Part shown: piece after piece, positions 28,001 to 37,480 of the stretch
Layout of the letters: each line of letters begins with the position of its first letter
Numbering within the stretch: the stretch's first letter is position 1
Source: Clostridia bacterium UC5.1-1D10
GTDB lineage: Bacteria; Bacillota; Clostridia; Lachnospirales; Anaerotignaceae
Reading direction: 5' to 3'
DNA: 64,000 nucleotides
NCBI GenBank assembly: GCA_001304995.1
Contig: BBZU01000004.1
Span: 110,130-174,129 of the forward strand
Translations under genes and position numbers: made by a program
Notes under the pieces: model-generated
What the model was told of the DNA's origin: nothing
Database searches by the model: none
What the model saw: only the letters and a program-made list of their open reading frames with translations

Positions 28001-30682
28001 CCATGCGCATATTCCATTCTGCTTTGTTCTGACCTTCTTCTCGGACAGATTCCAGCACATCAATGGCACGCAGGAGCGCCTTGTCCCCTTTATAGTTCGG
28101 CGTCCCCTCTTGATGGTCACCCAAAATGGCGTAATTCTCCAAAGCCCTTGCCAAAGCGTAAGACAGGCGGTAATCCCACCATTCCTCTGGATGATATTCA
28201 TAGCCTGCACACAGCGTGTAAATTCATCGTCATCATTCCACTGCTCCAATTGCTGGTAAAATGCTTCCGCATTTTCTGGTGTATAGGGGATATAATCCAT
28301 TCCCGTCAATGTTTCTTCCAGCTCGTCTGCACTTTCTGTGGTATCCGGATCATCATTTTCGGTATGTTTCAGATACACAGTGGATGCTTCTCTGCGGAAT
28401 GTATGGAAACTTGCCCAAGGCAAATCTGTATCCGCAAAAAATTCCTTTGCCATTTGCAGTGCAGTACGAATATCCCACGCAATAAAATCTACATAGCCAT
28501 AATAAATACCAGTAGCACCGCCAGTGAGCGTAAGTACTTCCATCCCTTCATCAGTGGTAAATACTCCCTCCAATTGATCTCGAAAATCAAAAATCTTCTG
28601 ACTGCCTTCTTCCTCACGAAGTGTATCCAGTGGATAGCAGAAAAAGCCTGCCACTGCACCATCAGCATGAAGATCGTCCATGTAATCGTTGTCATTGTTT
28701 AGATAACCATTGATGAGAGCTGCACAGCAAGTAGAGCCGGCAATGGTATCCATTCTCCAATCTGCATCTGGATCTTCATTGGGTTCCATGCTGTATCCAA
28801 TATAGGTTTCCAGATAGCTTTCCGGATCTGTGGAAAGGTCTAAACCTTTTTCTTTCAGGATGTCCGGCAATTCGGAAAGCAGTGCGGCAGGCTCTGCCTT
28901 CGGTTCTGCCAATACATCAAAAGCATCGATATATCGCATATTGGGAATTTCACCCAATACCTGATCCGTCAGTGTCGTCAGCATCCACCATACACGGCCT
29001 TCTTCTTCCGCAAGCATTGGAAGCAGTTTTTCACAATAAGTTTCTAAAGCGAAACGGTTTTCTTCAATTTCCTCTAACCATATCTGCACATCATCGCCGG
29101 AAATATCCCATTCACCTGCGCGCAGACCAATGTTTTCCACGCTCTGACGTCCCACCAGAATATTCCAATGTTCCAATATCTCTTTTGGTGCGTGTTTCTG
29201 GAAATAAACCAATTCAAAAAGCTTTACTTTGTTGCCTTCTGGAGTTAGGATTAGTTCATGTTTTTCGCCATTAAAGCCCATCTCAAAGGAAATATCTTCA
29301 AAAGCAATATGTAAAATTTCCTCACATGCGGCAACGAGTTCTTCACCCCGTTCCTGATTTTTGTCTGTATCCATGATTTGACGCAATTTTGCTTCCTGCT
29401 CTGCAAATTTCTCCCATGCAGCTTCTGTTCGTTCCCGAAAGTTTTTGGAAAATCGGGGCAAAGACAAACGGCGGCGGCAATCGTCGATATACTCCAGAGT
29501 GTCTTCATCTCCGGGACGGGCTTTCAAAGCTTTTTCAAAATAGCGCAGAGCGGGACCTTCTTGATCCAGATAATAATAAGCAGAAGCAATCCGATAGTTC
29601 CAGCAATGATCTTCCGCAAAATATTCCTCATGCGGCGCCAGAAGTTCCAGCGCTTTTTCAAAAGACTCCCGTTCTGCTACATCCGCTCCTGCGATATATG
29701 CTCTTGCCAATTCACTATCTATCTCTGGTGTTCGTTCTTCAATGGGAATTGCTTCTAACGTATCTTTTATTTTCTGGTACTCTTCATCCTCAAGCCATTT
29801 TTGACATTGCTGTAACAAATCCATATGCTTTCCCTCCTCGCTCTGTGACACTTCCCAATCTGCAATCTGATGGAACACATTGTTTTCATCTCTCTCGAAA
29901 GCAGAGTTGTACGGTGCATTCAGCAAAGAAAAGATATCCGGATCGTCATTACAAATGGTATTCAATCCGTAAATTCCGGAGTTATTTGGATCATCCATAT
30001 AAGCATCGCTTTCATCACCGGCAGTAAAACGCCAACCACTGTCCCAGTCGCCGTCTGGCTTCTCTCGGTAGCAGTAACCAACCTTACAGCCCTCTACTGT
30101 GATACGGTTAGTGGCAATACAACCATTGGCTCCATCCCAGTCGGGGAGTAAATTCTTCATGTCCTCTACCTTCACATAGTAGTTGCGATTGCGACCAGCA
30201 GACTCATAAAGTTCTTTCCGCAGTGCCTCCACATCTCGAGCCATTTCTTGTATCTCCTCGTCATCCATCATTTCATGAAGGTCATAGGACAGAGGATTTT
30301 GGGCAAAGTCCGCAAGAGTTCTGTCCATAGCGTTGTGTTCCTCTGGTGTGGCAGTAATTCGTATACAGCGTGAAGGCGTATTGTACTCATCCAAATCGTG
30401 CAGGTTTACGCTACCATTGACATAACATTCCAACAAAATGGCTGCCAGATCCGTGATTACATCAATGGCAAAATGAAAATCCATGTCTACGCCGTTGGAA
30501 TGGGTAAACTCAAGATATTCTATTGTTTGTCGGAAATCCCAGTTTTGTTTGTCCAGACCGATCTTTGAGAAAATTTCGGTAAGAGAGATTTCCTCTTTTT
30601 TCTGATCCTCTAAAAATGCCACAAGATTCAAGCTATCATCTGTTCCCCCGATATAGTTACCCCAGTATTTTTCAATATACAT
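25083..30682 (-). CDS. Giant poly-immunity protein: DUF2185 - TPR - TPR - DUF4261 - SUFU - DUF4253 (one frameshift)
   Basis: About 1,866 codons from ATG 30682 (GGAGGTG upstream) to 25083, interrupted by one frameshift near 28205, where CVQ should continue GYEYHPEEWWDYRLS. Domains in order, in repaired numbering: an N-terminal domain of unknown family (1-165); DUF2185/Imm33-like (about 175-285, GCIATNRITVEGCKVGYCYR); TPR helices (300-420); an uncharacterised segment (420-790); a second TPR block (815-930, ALENYAILGDHQEG); DUF4261 (955-1195, KGVFTGFVLLSKGKWDKQQF); Suppressor-of-fused domain (1230-1450, IHVDICVVPPSEERDYYTLV); a linker; and DUF4253 (1750-1866, ending VLRQSKVWYFWWD). It is cytosolic, with no signal or membrane segment. 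Each named domain is known alone as an immunity-type module. Confidence 0.75.
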
Positions 30683-30732
30683 ATGCCGCACCTCCAATTC
30701 CACTATCACAAGCTTCGTTCAAATCATAAAAT

Positions 30733-31083
30733 TTATTCTGGCCATCGTTCTCCCTCGCATCTGCTGATAAAATCATAATGCAGACTTTCAAAAGCATCAT
30801 TGGGATAAGATTCTCCATCCTGATGAAGTTCCAATCCATCCAAGTCCATCATTTCATTGATATACGCCAGCGTATCATGAATTCCAGCAATATGTTCATC
30901 CTGAAGCATCTCTGCCAACACGCTCTTTTGTTCAAGTGTCAAAGAGGAAAGGAATTCATTTTTTGCCTGATTGTCCTCTGTATGAGGGAAACCGCCTTCT
31001 AAAACCCATTTTGCTGTCACGCTATCCTTTTGTTCCACAAGACCATCAATAAATGCTTTATATAATTCTAATTCTTTGCCCAT
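30733..31083 (-). CDS. Small acidic protein, DUF6547-like
   Basis: 116 residues: helical N-terminus (KELELYKAFIDGLVEQ), then WVLEGGFPHTEDNQAKNEF, a conserved helix LTLEQKSVLAEMLQDEHIAGIHD, and a C-terminal YDFISRCEGERWPE. I associate the pattern with DUF6547 but am not sure. It is a cytosolic immunity-type protein immediately upstream of the giant gene (50 nt), probably in the same transcript. Confidence 0.6.
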   Translation of the reverse strand: MGKELELYKAFIDGLVEQKDSVTAKWVLEGGFPHTEDNQAKNEFLSSLTLEQKSVLAEMLQDEHIAGIHDTLAYINEMMDLDGLELHQDGESYPNDAFESLHYDFISRCEGERWPE

Positions 31084-31216
31084 ACGAATCTTCCTCCTTT
31101 TACCATTATCTTTAAGAATTTATTTCGATTTTGTATTTTCAAAAGTTGCCTTCTATCATAATTAAATTTTTCAATCTCCAGACATAGATCAACTTGAAAT
31201 ACGAGTCGTATAATGT

Positions 31217-31771
31217 TTACTCTCCTAACCTTTTCAGATATTGTGCAGGAACTATCTTTGTCAGCCATACGCCATTGGCGGATAGAAGAAAAGTGTATCC
31301 CTCTTGTCGCATTTGCCCAGCATTGACCAGATAAATGATTGGTTTTCCATGTCTGCGTCCTACTTTTTCTGCCGTTTCCATATCAGGAGACAAATGAACA
31401 TATAATCGGTTTTGAGGAAGTAACCCTTTTGCCTCAATGGAAGCAGAAAACCGTTCCGCTGTCCCATGATACAAGATTTCCGGCGGCTCCGTTACAGAAA
31501 GCTCCACATCGACCTGAATGGAATGTCCTTGATTTGCTCGAATCTTTGTTTTATCTTCGTTAAAGGAATACCTCTGTTTGTTGTCGGTTCTTACAATTTC
31601 CTCCAAAATCTCAAAATCAATGGGATATTTCCTGCCAATACCTGCTAAAAGTTCCTCCACATTCGCCCAGCCATTGGTATCCAGTTGAATTCCAATGACA
31701 TCTGGCTTATGCCGTAAAATCAAACTGATATATTTGCTGATTTTTGTTAAATCATAATTCTTCTCTTTCAT
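31217..31771 (-). CDS. kptA: RNA 2'-phosphotransferase (Tpt1/KptA family)
   Basis: 184 residues, full family length. Conserved active-site blocks: SLILRHKPD (Arg-His), IRANQGHS, ILYHGTAERF, and YVHLSPDMETAEKVGRRHGKP. Tpt1/KptA moves a 2'-phosphate from RNA to NAD+ through an ADP-ribosylated intermediate; bacterial forms can also act on ADP-ribosylated or phosphorylated nucleic acid ends. Bacteria lack the classical tRNA-splicing substrate, so a place among immunity genes suggests reversal of toxin-made RNA or nucleic acid modification. The start at 31771 follows GGGATGAA. Family assignment is strong, the role is inferred. Confidence 0.9.
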   Translation of the reverse strand: MKEKNYDLTKISKYISLILRHKPDVIGIQLDTNGWANVEELLAGIGRKYPIDFEILEEIVRTDNKQRYSFNEDKTKIRANQGHSIQVDVELSVTEPPEILYHGTAERFSASIEAKGLLPQNRLYVHLSPDMETAEKVGRRHGKPIIYLVNAGQMRQEGYTFLLSANGVWLTKIVPAQYLKRLGE

Positions 31772-31801
31772 CCCTATCCCTCACTATTCACGCTCCGATT
31801 A

Positions 31802-33433
31802 TCATTCCATCTCTAAATGGACAACAGGTCTGTAAAAGTCGTAATCACCATTCAGTCTATGTTCCTCATGGACTTCTGGTTTACAATGTGGCGAACAAGG
31901 AAGAAACCCCAAGAACATCCCCAAACCACCACAGATATTACGTCCACCATCACCGCCACAGGTAGTAAACGCATCGGCTTTCACCACTTCCCGCATATAT
32001 GGATCATATGCAATGGATAGTCCAAAGAAGTTCGGTTCTTCCATATCGAAGGGTTTATCCTCCTCTTCCGGGCTTTCAAAATGGTGCAAGTGCATAGAGT
32101 AGTCCAGCCCATCTCCCCAAGGAAACAGGGTTCGACATCCACCACCACATAAATAAGCCCATTCATCTGATGTAGGCAGCGAGAGTTCCTGCTTTTCCAT
32201 TTGTTCCAGAAGTGAGTCATAATCCATTTGGTTATAGATCCAAATCTGGAAGCCCTGTTCTGTTCGTTCCATGCGCACCGACTGATGCAAGGTAAGACTG
32301 TCAAGGTCGCTCCATACAAAATCACGGAATTTTTTCAGCCAGTCAGGATGGGTGGTCAATCTGGGATCGTCCATTTTGACTGGCTCCCAGCATAATTCTT
32401 CCAGCTTTCGTCCAACCAACATGGGACTAATGGTTACTTGCCGAACAGAAGCCATACTTTCCCGAATCATCTCATTCGGATCGCACTCCATCTCCCACTC
32501 CTGAAGCAAATAGTCCAGTTCCTCTTGGCTATCCTGATTCAGTCCTACGGCAAACTGTTCCCACCCCAGTGTGACAGTATCACCGGGAACAAAAACAAAC
32601 TCTCGGCTATCTTTCTGGAATATTCCAGTGGTGCAGCTCTGACCCCATCGTTCAAATGTATGTAGACCAAGAAAAGTTATATCATAACGAGCAGCCAGAC
32701 TCTCCATCAACGCCTGCTTCTCGGTAGTTTCCATTTGATCAAATTTGGTACGAAATAGTTTTTCATTCAAAGCAAGTCTTCTTTCTATTTCTTTTGCATA
32801 TTCCATCAGATATCTTCGACCATCCTTTTTCGCCCATTCTAAATATTGCGGCAGCAAACTGGAATGAATCGAATCCAATGAGAAGAGAACTGCAATACGC
32901 TGGTATTGTTGCAGTTCAGCTGTATAACAATCTCGTTTCCAGAACAGCGTGGCAAATTTCTCCACACAATCAGGACGCAAACCTGGCATTGCCATAAGTG
33001 CTCGCCTACTTACGTATTCATGAGGATCATTTGCAAAATCCAAGATGAAGTCTTTTACTTCTTGGCTACATTCACATTCAGGTAAGTAGGCGGCAAATTG
33101 CCATTTTGCCTCGTTCTCATTGGATGTTACAGCAAACCGACAAAGGCTTTCAAACCAGTTCGCATGCAGAGTGGTTTCGTATATAAGGCTTTCACCTTCG
33201 TTATCCCTTGCGATCAAGTAAAGCATCTCATTCAATAGGATGTCGTCTGCTGTTTCTGTATCCATTTTATTGAGCACATGACAAAATGCATAGTAAGCGT
33301 CATTCCAGTCTGGATAATCGACTTCCCATTCGCCGCCAATCTCCGCAGTAGTTATTCCGGGATAAGTAGTTTCCTGCCATTTATGAAATTTTTTTGCCTG
33401 CTCCAGCAAACGATCTCGTACACTCTTTGTCAT
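31802..33433 (-). CDS. HEAT-like repeat protein with C-terminal formylglycine-enzyme-like domain
   Basis: 543 residues. The N-terminal half is helical, with HEAT-like units (QEVKDFILDFANDPHEYVSRRALMAM). The C-terminal half resembles the FGE/SUMF1 fold: FVPGDTVTLGWEQF near 280, LPTSDEWAYLCGGGCRTLFPWGD (about 435-455), PNFFGLSIAYDPY, a GGDGGRNICGGLGMFLGFLP loop, and a final YRPVVHLE. The enzyme's Cys pair is not evident, so a binding role is likelier than sulfatase maturation. I know related proteins only as uncharacterised neighbours of immunity genes. Confidence 0.65.
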   Translation of the reverse strand: MTKSVRDRLLEQAKKFHKWQETTYPGITTAEIGGEWEVDYPDWNDAYYAFCHVLNKMDTETADDILLNEMLYLIARDNEGESLIYETTLHANWFESLCRFAVTSNENEAKWQFAAYLPECECSQEVKDFILDFANDPHEYVSRRALMAMPGLRPDCVEKFATLFWKRDCYTAELQQYQRIAVLFSLDSIHSSLLPQYLEWAKKDGRRYLMEYAKEIERRLALNEKLFRTKFDQMETTEKQALMESLAARYDITFLGLHTFERWGQSCTTGIFQKDSREFVFVPGDTVTLGWEQFAVGLNQDSQEELDYLLQEWEMECDPNEMIRESMASVRQVTISPMLVGRKLEELCWEPVKMDDPRLTTHPDWLKKFRDFVWSDLDSLTLHQSVRMERTEQGFQIWIYNQMDYDSLLEQMEKQELSLPTSDEWAYLCGGGCRTLFPWGDGLDYSMHLHHFESPEEEDKPFDMEEPNFFGLSIAYDPYMREVVKADAFTTCGGDGGRNICGGLGMFLGFLPCSPHCKPEVHEEHRLNGDYDFYRPVVHLEME

Positions 33434-33442
33434 ATACTCACC

Positions 33443-33852
33443 TCACATTTTATCCAAATTTTCTTGCAAATCTCCCTGCCGCAAATGGTTTATAATGGCT
33501 TGATTTAGTTCTTTATGGGGGTAATAGATTGCCTGCCCAATATCATGGAGACACTCTTTCATCAATATCTCTGGAGAAATTCCTTCCCTTTTGCCATAAA
33601 GATGACCAAAAGCATAACAAAATGACTTGAGAAAACAAAAGATGTAGTCATGATTCCACGCATACTAGGCAGGTCATTGAAAGATCCCATTCCTCCATAT
33701 GCTCGAAGATGATGGGCGACCTCACGATACTGTGTCCAGTCCTGAATATCTCGCTCCAGCCAGTCAATCCAGTTTTTGAATTCCGGGTGGTCTGCATGTA
33801 GAATTGACTTCAGACAAATCAAAGCCTCAGTATAAATATCTGTCTGTTTCAT
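33443..33852 (-). pseudogene. DUF6966-like protein, frameshifted
   Basis: From ATG 33852 (MKQTDIYTEALICLK) the reading includes HHLRAYGGMGSFNDL, a motif I associate with DUF6966. It leaves frame near 33650, after SMRG. In the alternate frame it continues HDYIFCFLKSFCYAFGHLYG to ATG-TGA at 33443, giving about 136 residues. It is a small cytosolic immunity-type protein. Confidence 0.55.
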
Positions 33853-33866
33853 CGGATTCCTCCTCA

Positions 33867-34553
33867 CTATTCTCTGAAATGCTCCAAGTACAATTCTCGT
33901 ACTGAATAAGGACCCACAAGAGTCGTTTCCTGTCTGCCATCCCAGGAATATACATGAATCTTGCCCTCGTCCCCAATATATTGCTGCTCATCAAAAGATG
34001 CAGGAAAAGGAAAACTTTCCACAATACTCCAGTCGATCTTGGATTTTAGCCTATCAAACTCCTCTCTCTTGAGCCTCTTGAAGTTAAATACCAATGCTGC
34101 CCCAATTCCATCGAACAGCAAGTCTGCGTATTCTCTGGGGGTGATGTTCTCGCTCACATTGGCGGCATCAATATTGACATCCAGAACCTTTTTGCCGCAG
34201 TTTGTCCAGATTTTGTCGAGAGAGAACCAGGTGGTGCGTTCCTCAGCATCTGCAAAGTCCTCACGGGGATACCATCCGTTTGTGCTATTCGGCGTGACGT
34301 CTTCCCGAAGCTGCCCGTTATACGGGGAAAGCGGATAATATTTGTGCCGCACAGGATCAAATCGTTGAAAAGCAATTTTCAGCAGATACCTCTGCTTTTC
34401 GCTGCGCATGAGCTTATGGGGTTTCACGATATTTTCTTCGATCAAACTCCAAATGTACTCATCTACATGGATGGATACACGAGGACGACCAAATAGTGTA
34501 ATTTTGTTGTTGTCTGTATTCACATTGAGCCAGATACGGTTGATCTCAGCCAT
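33867..34553 (-). CDS. Hypothetical protein, 228 residues
   Basis: The start at 34553 (MAEINRIWLNVNTDNN) has GGCGGAAT upstream and overlaps the end of the preceding gene by 8 nt. Visible features: strand-rich N-terminus (NNKITLFGRPRVSIHVDEYI), YSLIEENIVKPHK-type helix, FDPVRHKYYPLSPY, and a C-terminal EEFDRLKSKIDWSIVESFPFP. No family was recognised. Coupled translation with the DUF6881 gene is likely. Confidence 0.6.
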   Translation of the reverse strand: MAEINRIWLNVNTDNNKITLFGRPRVSIHVDEYIWSLIEENIVKPHKLMRSEKQRYLLKIAFQRFDPVRHKYYPLSPYNGQLREDVTPNSTNGWYPREDFADAEERTTWFSLDKIWTNCGKKVLDVNIDAANVSENITPREYADLLFDGIGAALVFNFKRLKREEFDRLKSKIDWSIVESFPFPASFDEQQYIGDEGKIHVYSWDGRQETTLVGPYSVRELYLEHFRE

Positions 34554-34872
34554 TGTTATTCCGCCTTTCTCTAAGTACTCCGTCTCCGTCATAAAAGCGT
34601 CTCTCCCAGATAGCCTCAAATTCAGCCTGCTCTATGATACAGGCATAGAACTCCTCACCCCATATATGGGTATTAAATTCTTCCACGGTAGGAATGGGCA
34701 TGATCTCTATCACACTGTCATAGAGATCAGCAATATTTTTCGTATGTCTGTCTGCAAAAATATCAATGGAACGGAGTGCCAGACGCTCGTTTTCTGTGTC
34801 AACTTCATAGAGAATGATAGGTGGTTCTCCCTCTGGTGCATCCTTCCAAAATAGTTTTATATACTCTGTCAT
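34546..34872 (-). CDS. DUF6881-type protein
   Basis: 108 residues with the DUF6881 pattern: YIKLFWKDAPEGEPPIILYEVDTENERLALRSIDIF, then PTVEEFNTHIWGEEFYACII. It is a short beta-rich domain seen alone in many immunity clusters. It starts 10 nt after the Imm51-like gene and overlaps the next gene. Its function is unknown beyond the presumed binding of a toxin domain. Confidence 0.65.
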   Translation of the reverse strand: MTEYIKLFWKDAPEGEPPIILYEVDTENERLALRSIDIFADRHTKNIADLYDSVIEIMPIPTVEEFNTHIWGEEFYACIIEQAEFEAIWERRFYDGDGVLRERRNNNG

Positions 34873-34882
34873 AGTATTTCCC

Positions 34883-35569
34883 TCATTTAAACCAATGCCA
34901 TCCAGTCATGGTACCACTTTTTTCATCCAACTGTATAGCAATATCATAATTCCCCTGGCACCCAAGTAAGGCTACGGGCTGGTCATATTCCACAATCAAA
35001 TCATAGAATGCGACTGCAGTAGAAGAAAATTCGGATGGAATCTTCAATACAGAAAAAGGAACCAATGATTGCATATCTAAAAATATAATTTCTGTTTTGC
35101 AGCATTTTATTATAATCCCAGTTTGCGTGACTAGTTCCTTTACCTCATTTATACCAAGATATATCTTCATAGTTCTTTCATCATCGCAGGCAGCTCGAAT
35201 CATTTTAGCCAGCATCATTAAATCGTCGATATATTGGGAATACACGCAAAACACATCTTCGTCGGAATCGAAGTGAAACAAATCTACACCACTATTGTTT
35301 TCCTCAAACTCTCGAATCGCACCTCTGACAAGCTGTTCCCAGTCCTTACTACTACCTGTCAATCCCAACCGACTGAACTGTTCTATCCTAAATTTATCAC
35401 TGATTTTTAGAAGAAGAGAAATCGCATAAGGGTGATGAGGTATGAGAAAGAATGGCTCAATCTGCTCTGGCTTCACCCATATTTTGAAAGGTGGGCGTGG
35501 ATCAGGTATCCAGGGCAAAATTTCCCATTCTTCATTTCGACGATTTCCATATTGGTTAAGATCTTTCAT
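34883..35569 (-). CDS. Imm51-like immunity protein
   Basis: 228 residues. The middle shows the Imm51 pattern: FSRLGLTGSSKDWEQLVRGAIREF, FHFDSDEDVFCVYSQYIDDLMMLAKMIRAACDDE. The C-terminal part (IFLDMQSLVPFSVLK to WHWFK) is an added strand-rich domain. Imm51 proteins neutralise nuclease-type toxins of polymorphic systems in Firmicutes, by family annotation. The start overlaps the upstream remnant's stop by 4 nt (ATGA type). Confidence 0.6.
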   Translation of the reverse strand: MKDLNQYGNRRNEEWEILPWIPDPRPPFKIWVKPEQIEPFFLIPHHPYAISLLLKISDKFRIEQFSRLGLTGSSKDWEQLVRGAIREFEENNSGVDLFHFDSDEDVFCVYSQYIDDLMMLAKMIRAACDDERTMKIYLGINEVKELVTQTGIIIKCCKTEIIFLDMQSLVPFSVLKIPSEFSSTAVAFYDLIVEYDQPVALLGCQGNYDIAIQLDEKSGTMTGWHWFK

Positions 35570-35862
35570 GGTTTCACCACCTGTTCAAGTTTCTTTCTGC
35601 ATTTCTCAATATGTGATTGTTTGGCAGCAATAATCTCTCGAACTATTTCCACATCGATATGAAGTAATAAAGCAATCTTCTCAATGGACATCCCATCCGC
35701 TGCCATCATACAGAGAATCTCCTTCTGGGCAGAAGCGTTGCCAGCAGCAAAACCGGTATCATAGTCGTGAGACATTAGGGCAAAGAATTGCTTTGGTGTA
35801 ATGGTGGAAATCAGTTCCTACTGATAAAAAGCATCTCGATTTTCATATGTCCCTCTCTCCAT
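35566..35862 (-). pseudogene. Small helical protein with in-frame TAG
   Basis: ATG 35862 follows GAGGTGG. Codon 15 is TAG (35818-35820), after which the same frame reads ELISTITPKQFFALMSHDYD, GFAAGNASAQKEIL and SIEKIALLLHIDVEIVREII. The last part is an HTH-like segment resembling the C-terminal tail of Rpn/PD-(D/E)XK-type transposase proteins. It may be a decayed tail or a translational restart product from ATG 35775. Confidence 0.45.
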
Positions 35863-35911
35863 AAAAACCACCTCATGAAAGCCAGAATGGATAGATTTCC
35901 AGCAATTTTCG

Positions 35912-36358
35912 TCAATTCACAAGCATCTGGGAGTAGCCATGACCTCCTGAAAGAATCTCTTCCAGTTTCTTTGCGATTCCCTCCACGATGTAGTGACAAG
36001 GATTTTCATACCCCTGCACTTCCAATCCCTGCAGTTCTACGCAATGCAGTGTACCAAAGGATGTCAAAACATAATCCGTTAATGCACAGATCATCTGGTA
36101 GCCTTCCATATTATCTACATCTGTTTCTCCATCTTTTGCAGTCATCAAACCAATGATTCCAACAGCTACCGTAAACGCACCGCAACAAGACTGTTCTGTC
36201 TGCATACCCAGTCCCATCACAGAAAACATTCGTCTAGTTTCTTCACTAAGATTCAGACCGTAATACTCATTGCATGCTTTGAACATTGCTTCGGCACAGG
36301 TTAGCTCTGTACCAATATGATATTGATTGACTAATTCATATAATTTCATCTTTCCCAT
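35912..36358 (-). CDS. C_GCAxxG_C_C family putative redox protein
   Basis: 148 residues from ATG 36358 (GGGGGACAGT upstream). Family cysteines: TCAEAMFKACNEYYGL, the QSCCGAFTVAVG signature, a later LHCVEL and NPCHYIVEGIAKKLEEIL. Such proteins are thought to hold a metal or disulfide centre; no reaction is established. It is out of place among immunity genes. It overlaps the NADAR stop codon by 13 nt, so it is probably cotranslated. Confidence 0.8.
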   Translation of the reverse strand: MGKMKLYELVNQYHIGTELTCAEAMFKACNEYYGLNLSEETRRMFSVMGLGMQTEQSCCGAFTVAVGIIGLMTAKDGETDVDNMEGYQMICALTDYVLTSFGTLHCVELQGLEVQGYENPCHYIVEGIAKKLEEILSGGHGYSQMLVN

Positions 36359-37215
36359 ACTGTCCCCCAATCACATAACATCTCATTTTTCCTAACCCTG
36401 TGCAGTTCATCTCGTACTTCCATCAGCGCAAATCCCAGAAGATTTTCACCACGCCACCTAAAAGGATCTTGTGCCTCTGGCGTATCCGCAGACAGCTGAA
36501 TCCCCCAGATACGATCATAAGGACTTGCTTCCACCAAAACGCTGTCCCCTGTAGAAAGAAGAAACTCTCGCAGTTCTCGATTCTGGCTGAACTTACACCA
36601 GTTCCCATTCAGCACAATGGCGTATTTGAACTTGTCCCATACGACTTGGTCGAAGCCTCGCACCTTACGTCCCAGTGCTTTAATTTGCTTAGGGTCACTA
36701 CATGCTAGGATCTCCTTACGCCTCTCCTCGTCGCCAAAAAGCTGGGCTTTGCCAGCCATCATATATTGTTCCATGTAGAGGTAAGAATCAACCATAGTAT
36801 AGAAGTCCTCCATCCACCACTGACTAAGGCAGCTCTTTGTAATGCTGCCATCCTTCGAAGGCTGGTGCCCCCAAAACAAACAGAACTCTTGCTTTCTCCC
36901 CTCTGCGACCTCCTGCTGGAGCCATTGCTTTGTGTATTTCGGCTGTCCTTTCGGTTGCCATACCTCTACAAAGAAATCTCCATGTTCCAGCACCTCGCTG
37001 CTGTCCTCGTCATCCCACCAACCCTTCCATGTGATCGGTTCTGGGAACAGGGAACGGTATTCCTTCCGTTCCTCAGGTGAAAGCGTATCCAGCCAATCAC
37101 CAAATCTATATATGTAATCTTCCCCATAACCCATACGCCAGCCGATAGAATATCTCTCTATTTCTGGAAATGCCAGCCAGGGAGGAGGCATTATTTTCTT
37201 ATCTTTCAATAACAT
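36346..37215 (-). CDS. NADAR-domain protein (ADP-ribose/NAD-linked N-glycosidase fold)
   Basis: 289 residues. An N-terminal extension (to about residue 105) with GDWLDTLSPEERKEYRSLFPEP and ITWKGWWDDED precedes a full NADAR (YbiA-like) domain: CLFWGHQPSKDGSITKSCLSQWW, YMEQYMMAGKAQLFGD, KVRGFDQVVWDKFKYAIV, KFSQNRELREFLLSTGD, and VEASPYDRIWGI. NADAR proteins cleave N-glycosidic bonds and have been described as removing ADP-ribose from guanine bases left by DarT-type toxins. Being in this island, it is a credible anti-ADP-ribosylation immunity enzyme. Confidence 0.85.
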   Translation of the reverse strand: MLLKDKKIMPPPWLAFPEIERYSIGWRMGYGEDYIYRFGDWLDTLSPEERKEYRSLFPEPITWKGWWDDEDSSEVLEHGDFFVEVWQPKGQPKYTKQWLQQEVAEGRKQEFCLFWGHQPSKDGSITKSCLSQWWMEDFYTMVDSYLYMEQYMMAGKAQLFGDEERRKEILACSDPKQIKALGRKVRGFDQVVWDKFKYAIVLNGNWCKFSQNRELREFLLSTGDSVLVEASPYDRIWGIQLSADTPEAQDPFRWRGENLLGFALMEVRDELHRVRKNEMLCDWGTVWER

Positions 37216-37235
37216 GATACTTCATCCCTTTCCAG

Positions 37236-37478
37236 TTAGATATTGTCCAGTTCTTTCATCACATCCAAAGGAAATCCATCCATGGATGTGATTTGTGCCA
37301 ACTCTGTTTCAGTCAGATTTTTCAGGAAAATGCAGTATTCATCTGGATAGCCACCGACAAACTCCATTTTGGGCATTCCAATTTGCTGAGGGTCAGTAAT
37401 CCATAGACAAGGTTCTCCTGTTGCCCAAAATCGTGTCAGTATAAGCACCTGACCTTTGTAAAGTACTTTCTGTTCCAT
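37236..37478 (-). CDS. Hypothetical protein, 80 residues
   Basis: A small single-domain protein starting MEQKVLYKGQVLILTRFW, with CLWITDPQQIGMPKMEFVGG and a C-terminal helix. It is strand-rich first and helical last. It lies 2 nt after the zinc-ribbon gene and 20 nt before the NADAR gene. The family is unknown, an immunity-type candidate by context. Confidence 0.5.
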   Translation of the reverse strand: MEQKVLYKGQVLILTRFWATGEPCLWITDPQQIGMPKMEFVGGYPDEYCIFLKNLTETELAQITSMDGFPLDVMKELDNI

Positions 37479-37480
37479 CC

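Noticed and set aside
31802..33433. Sulfatase-activating enzyme
   Set aside because: No sulfatase is nearby and the catalytic Cys pair of formylglycine-generating enzymes is not evident.
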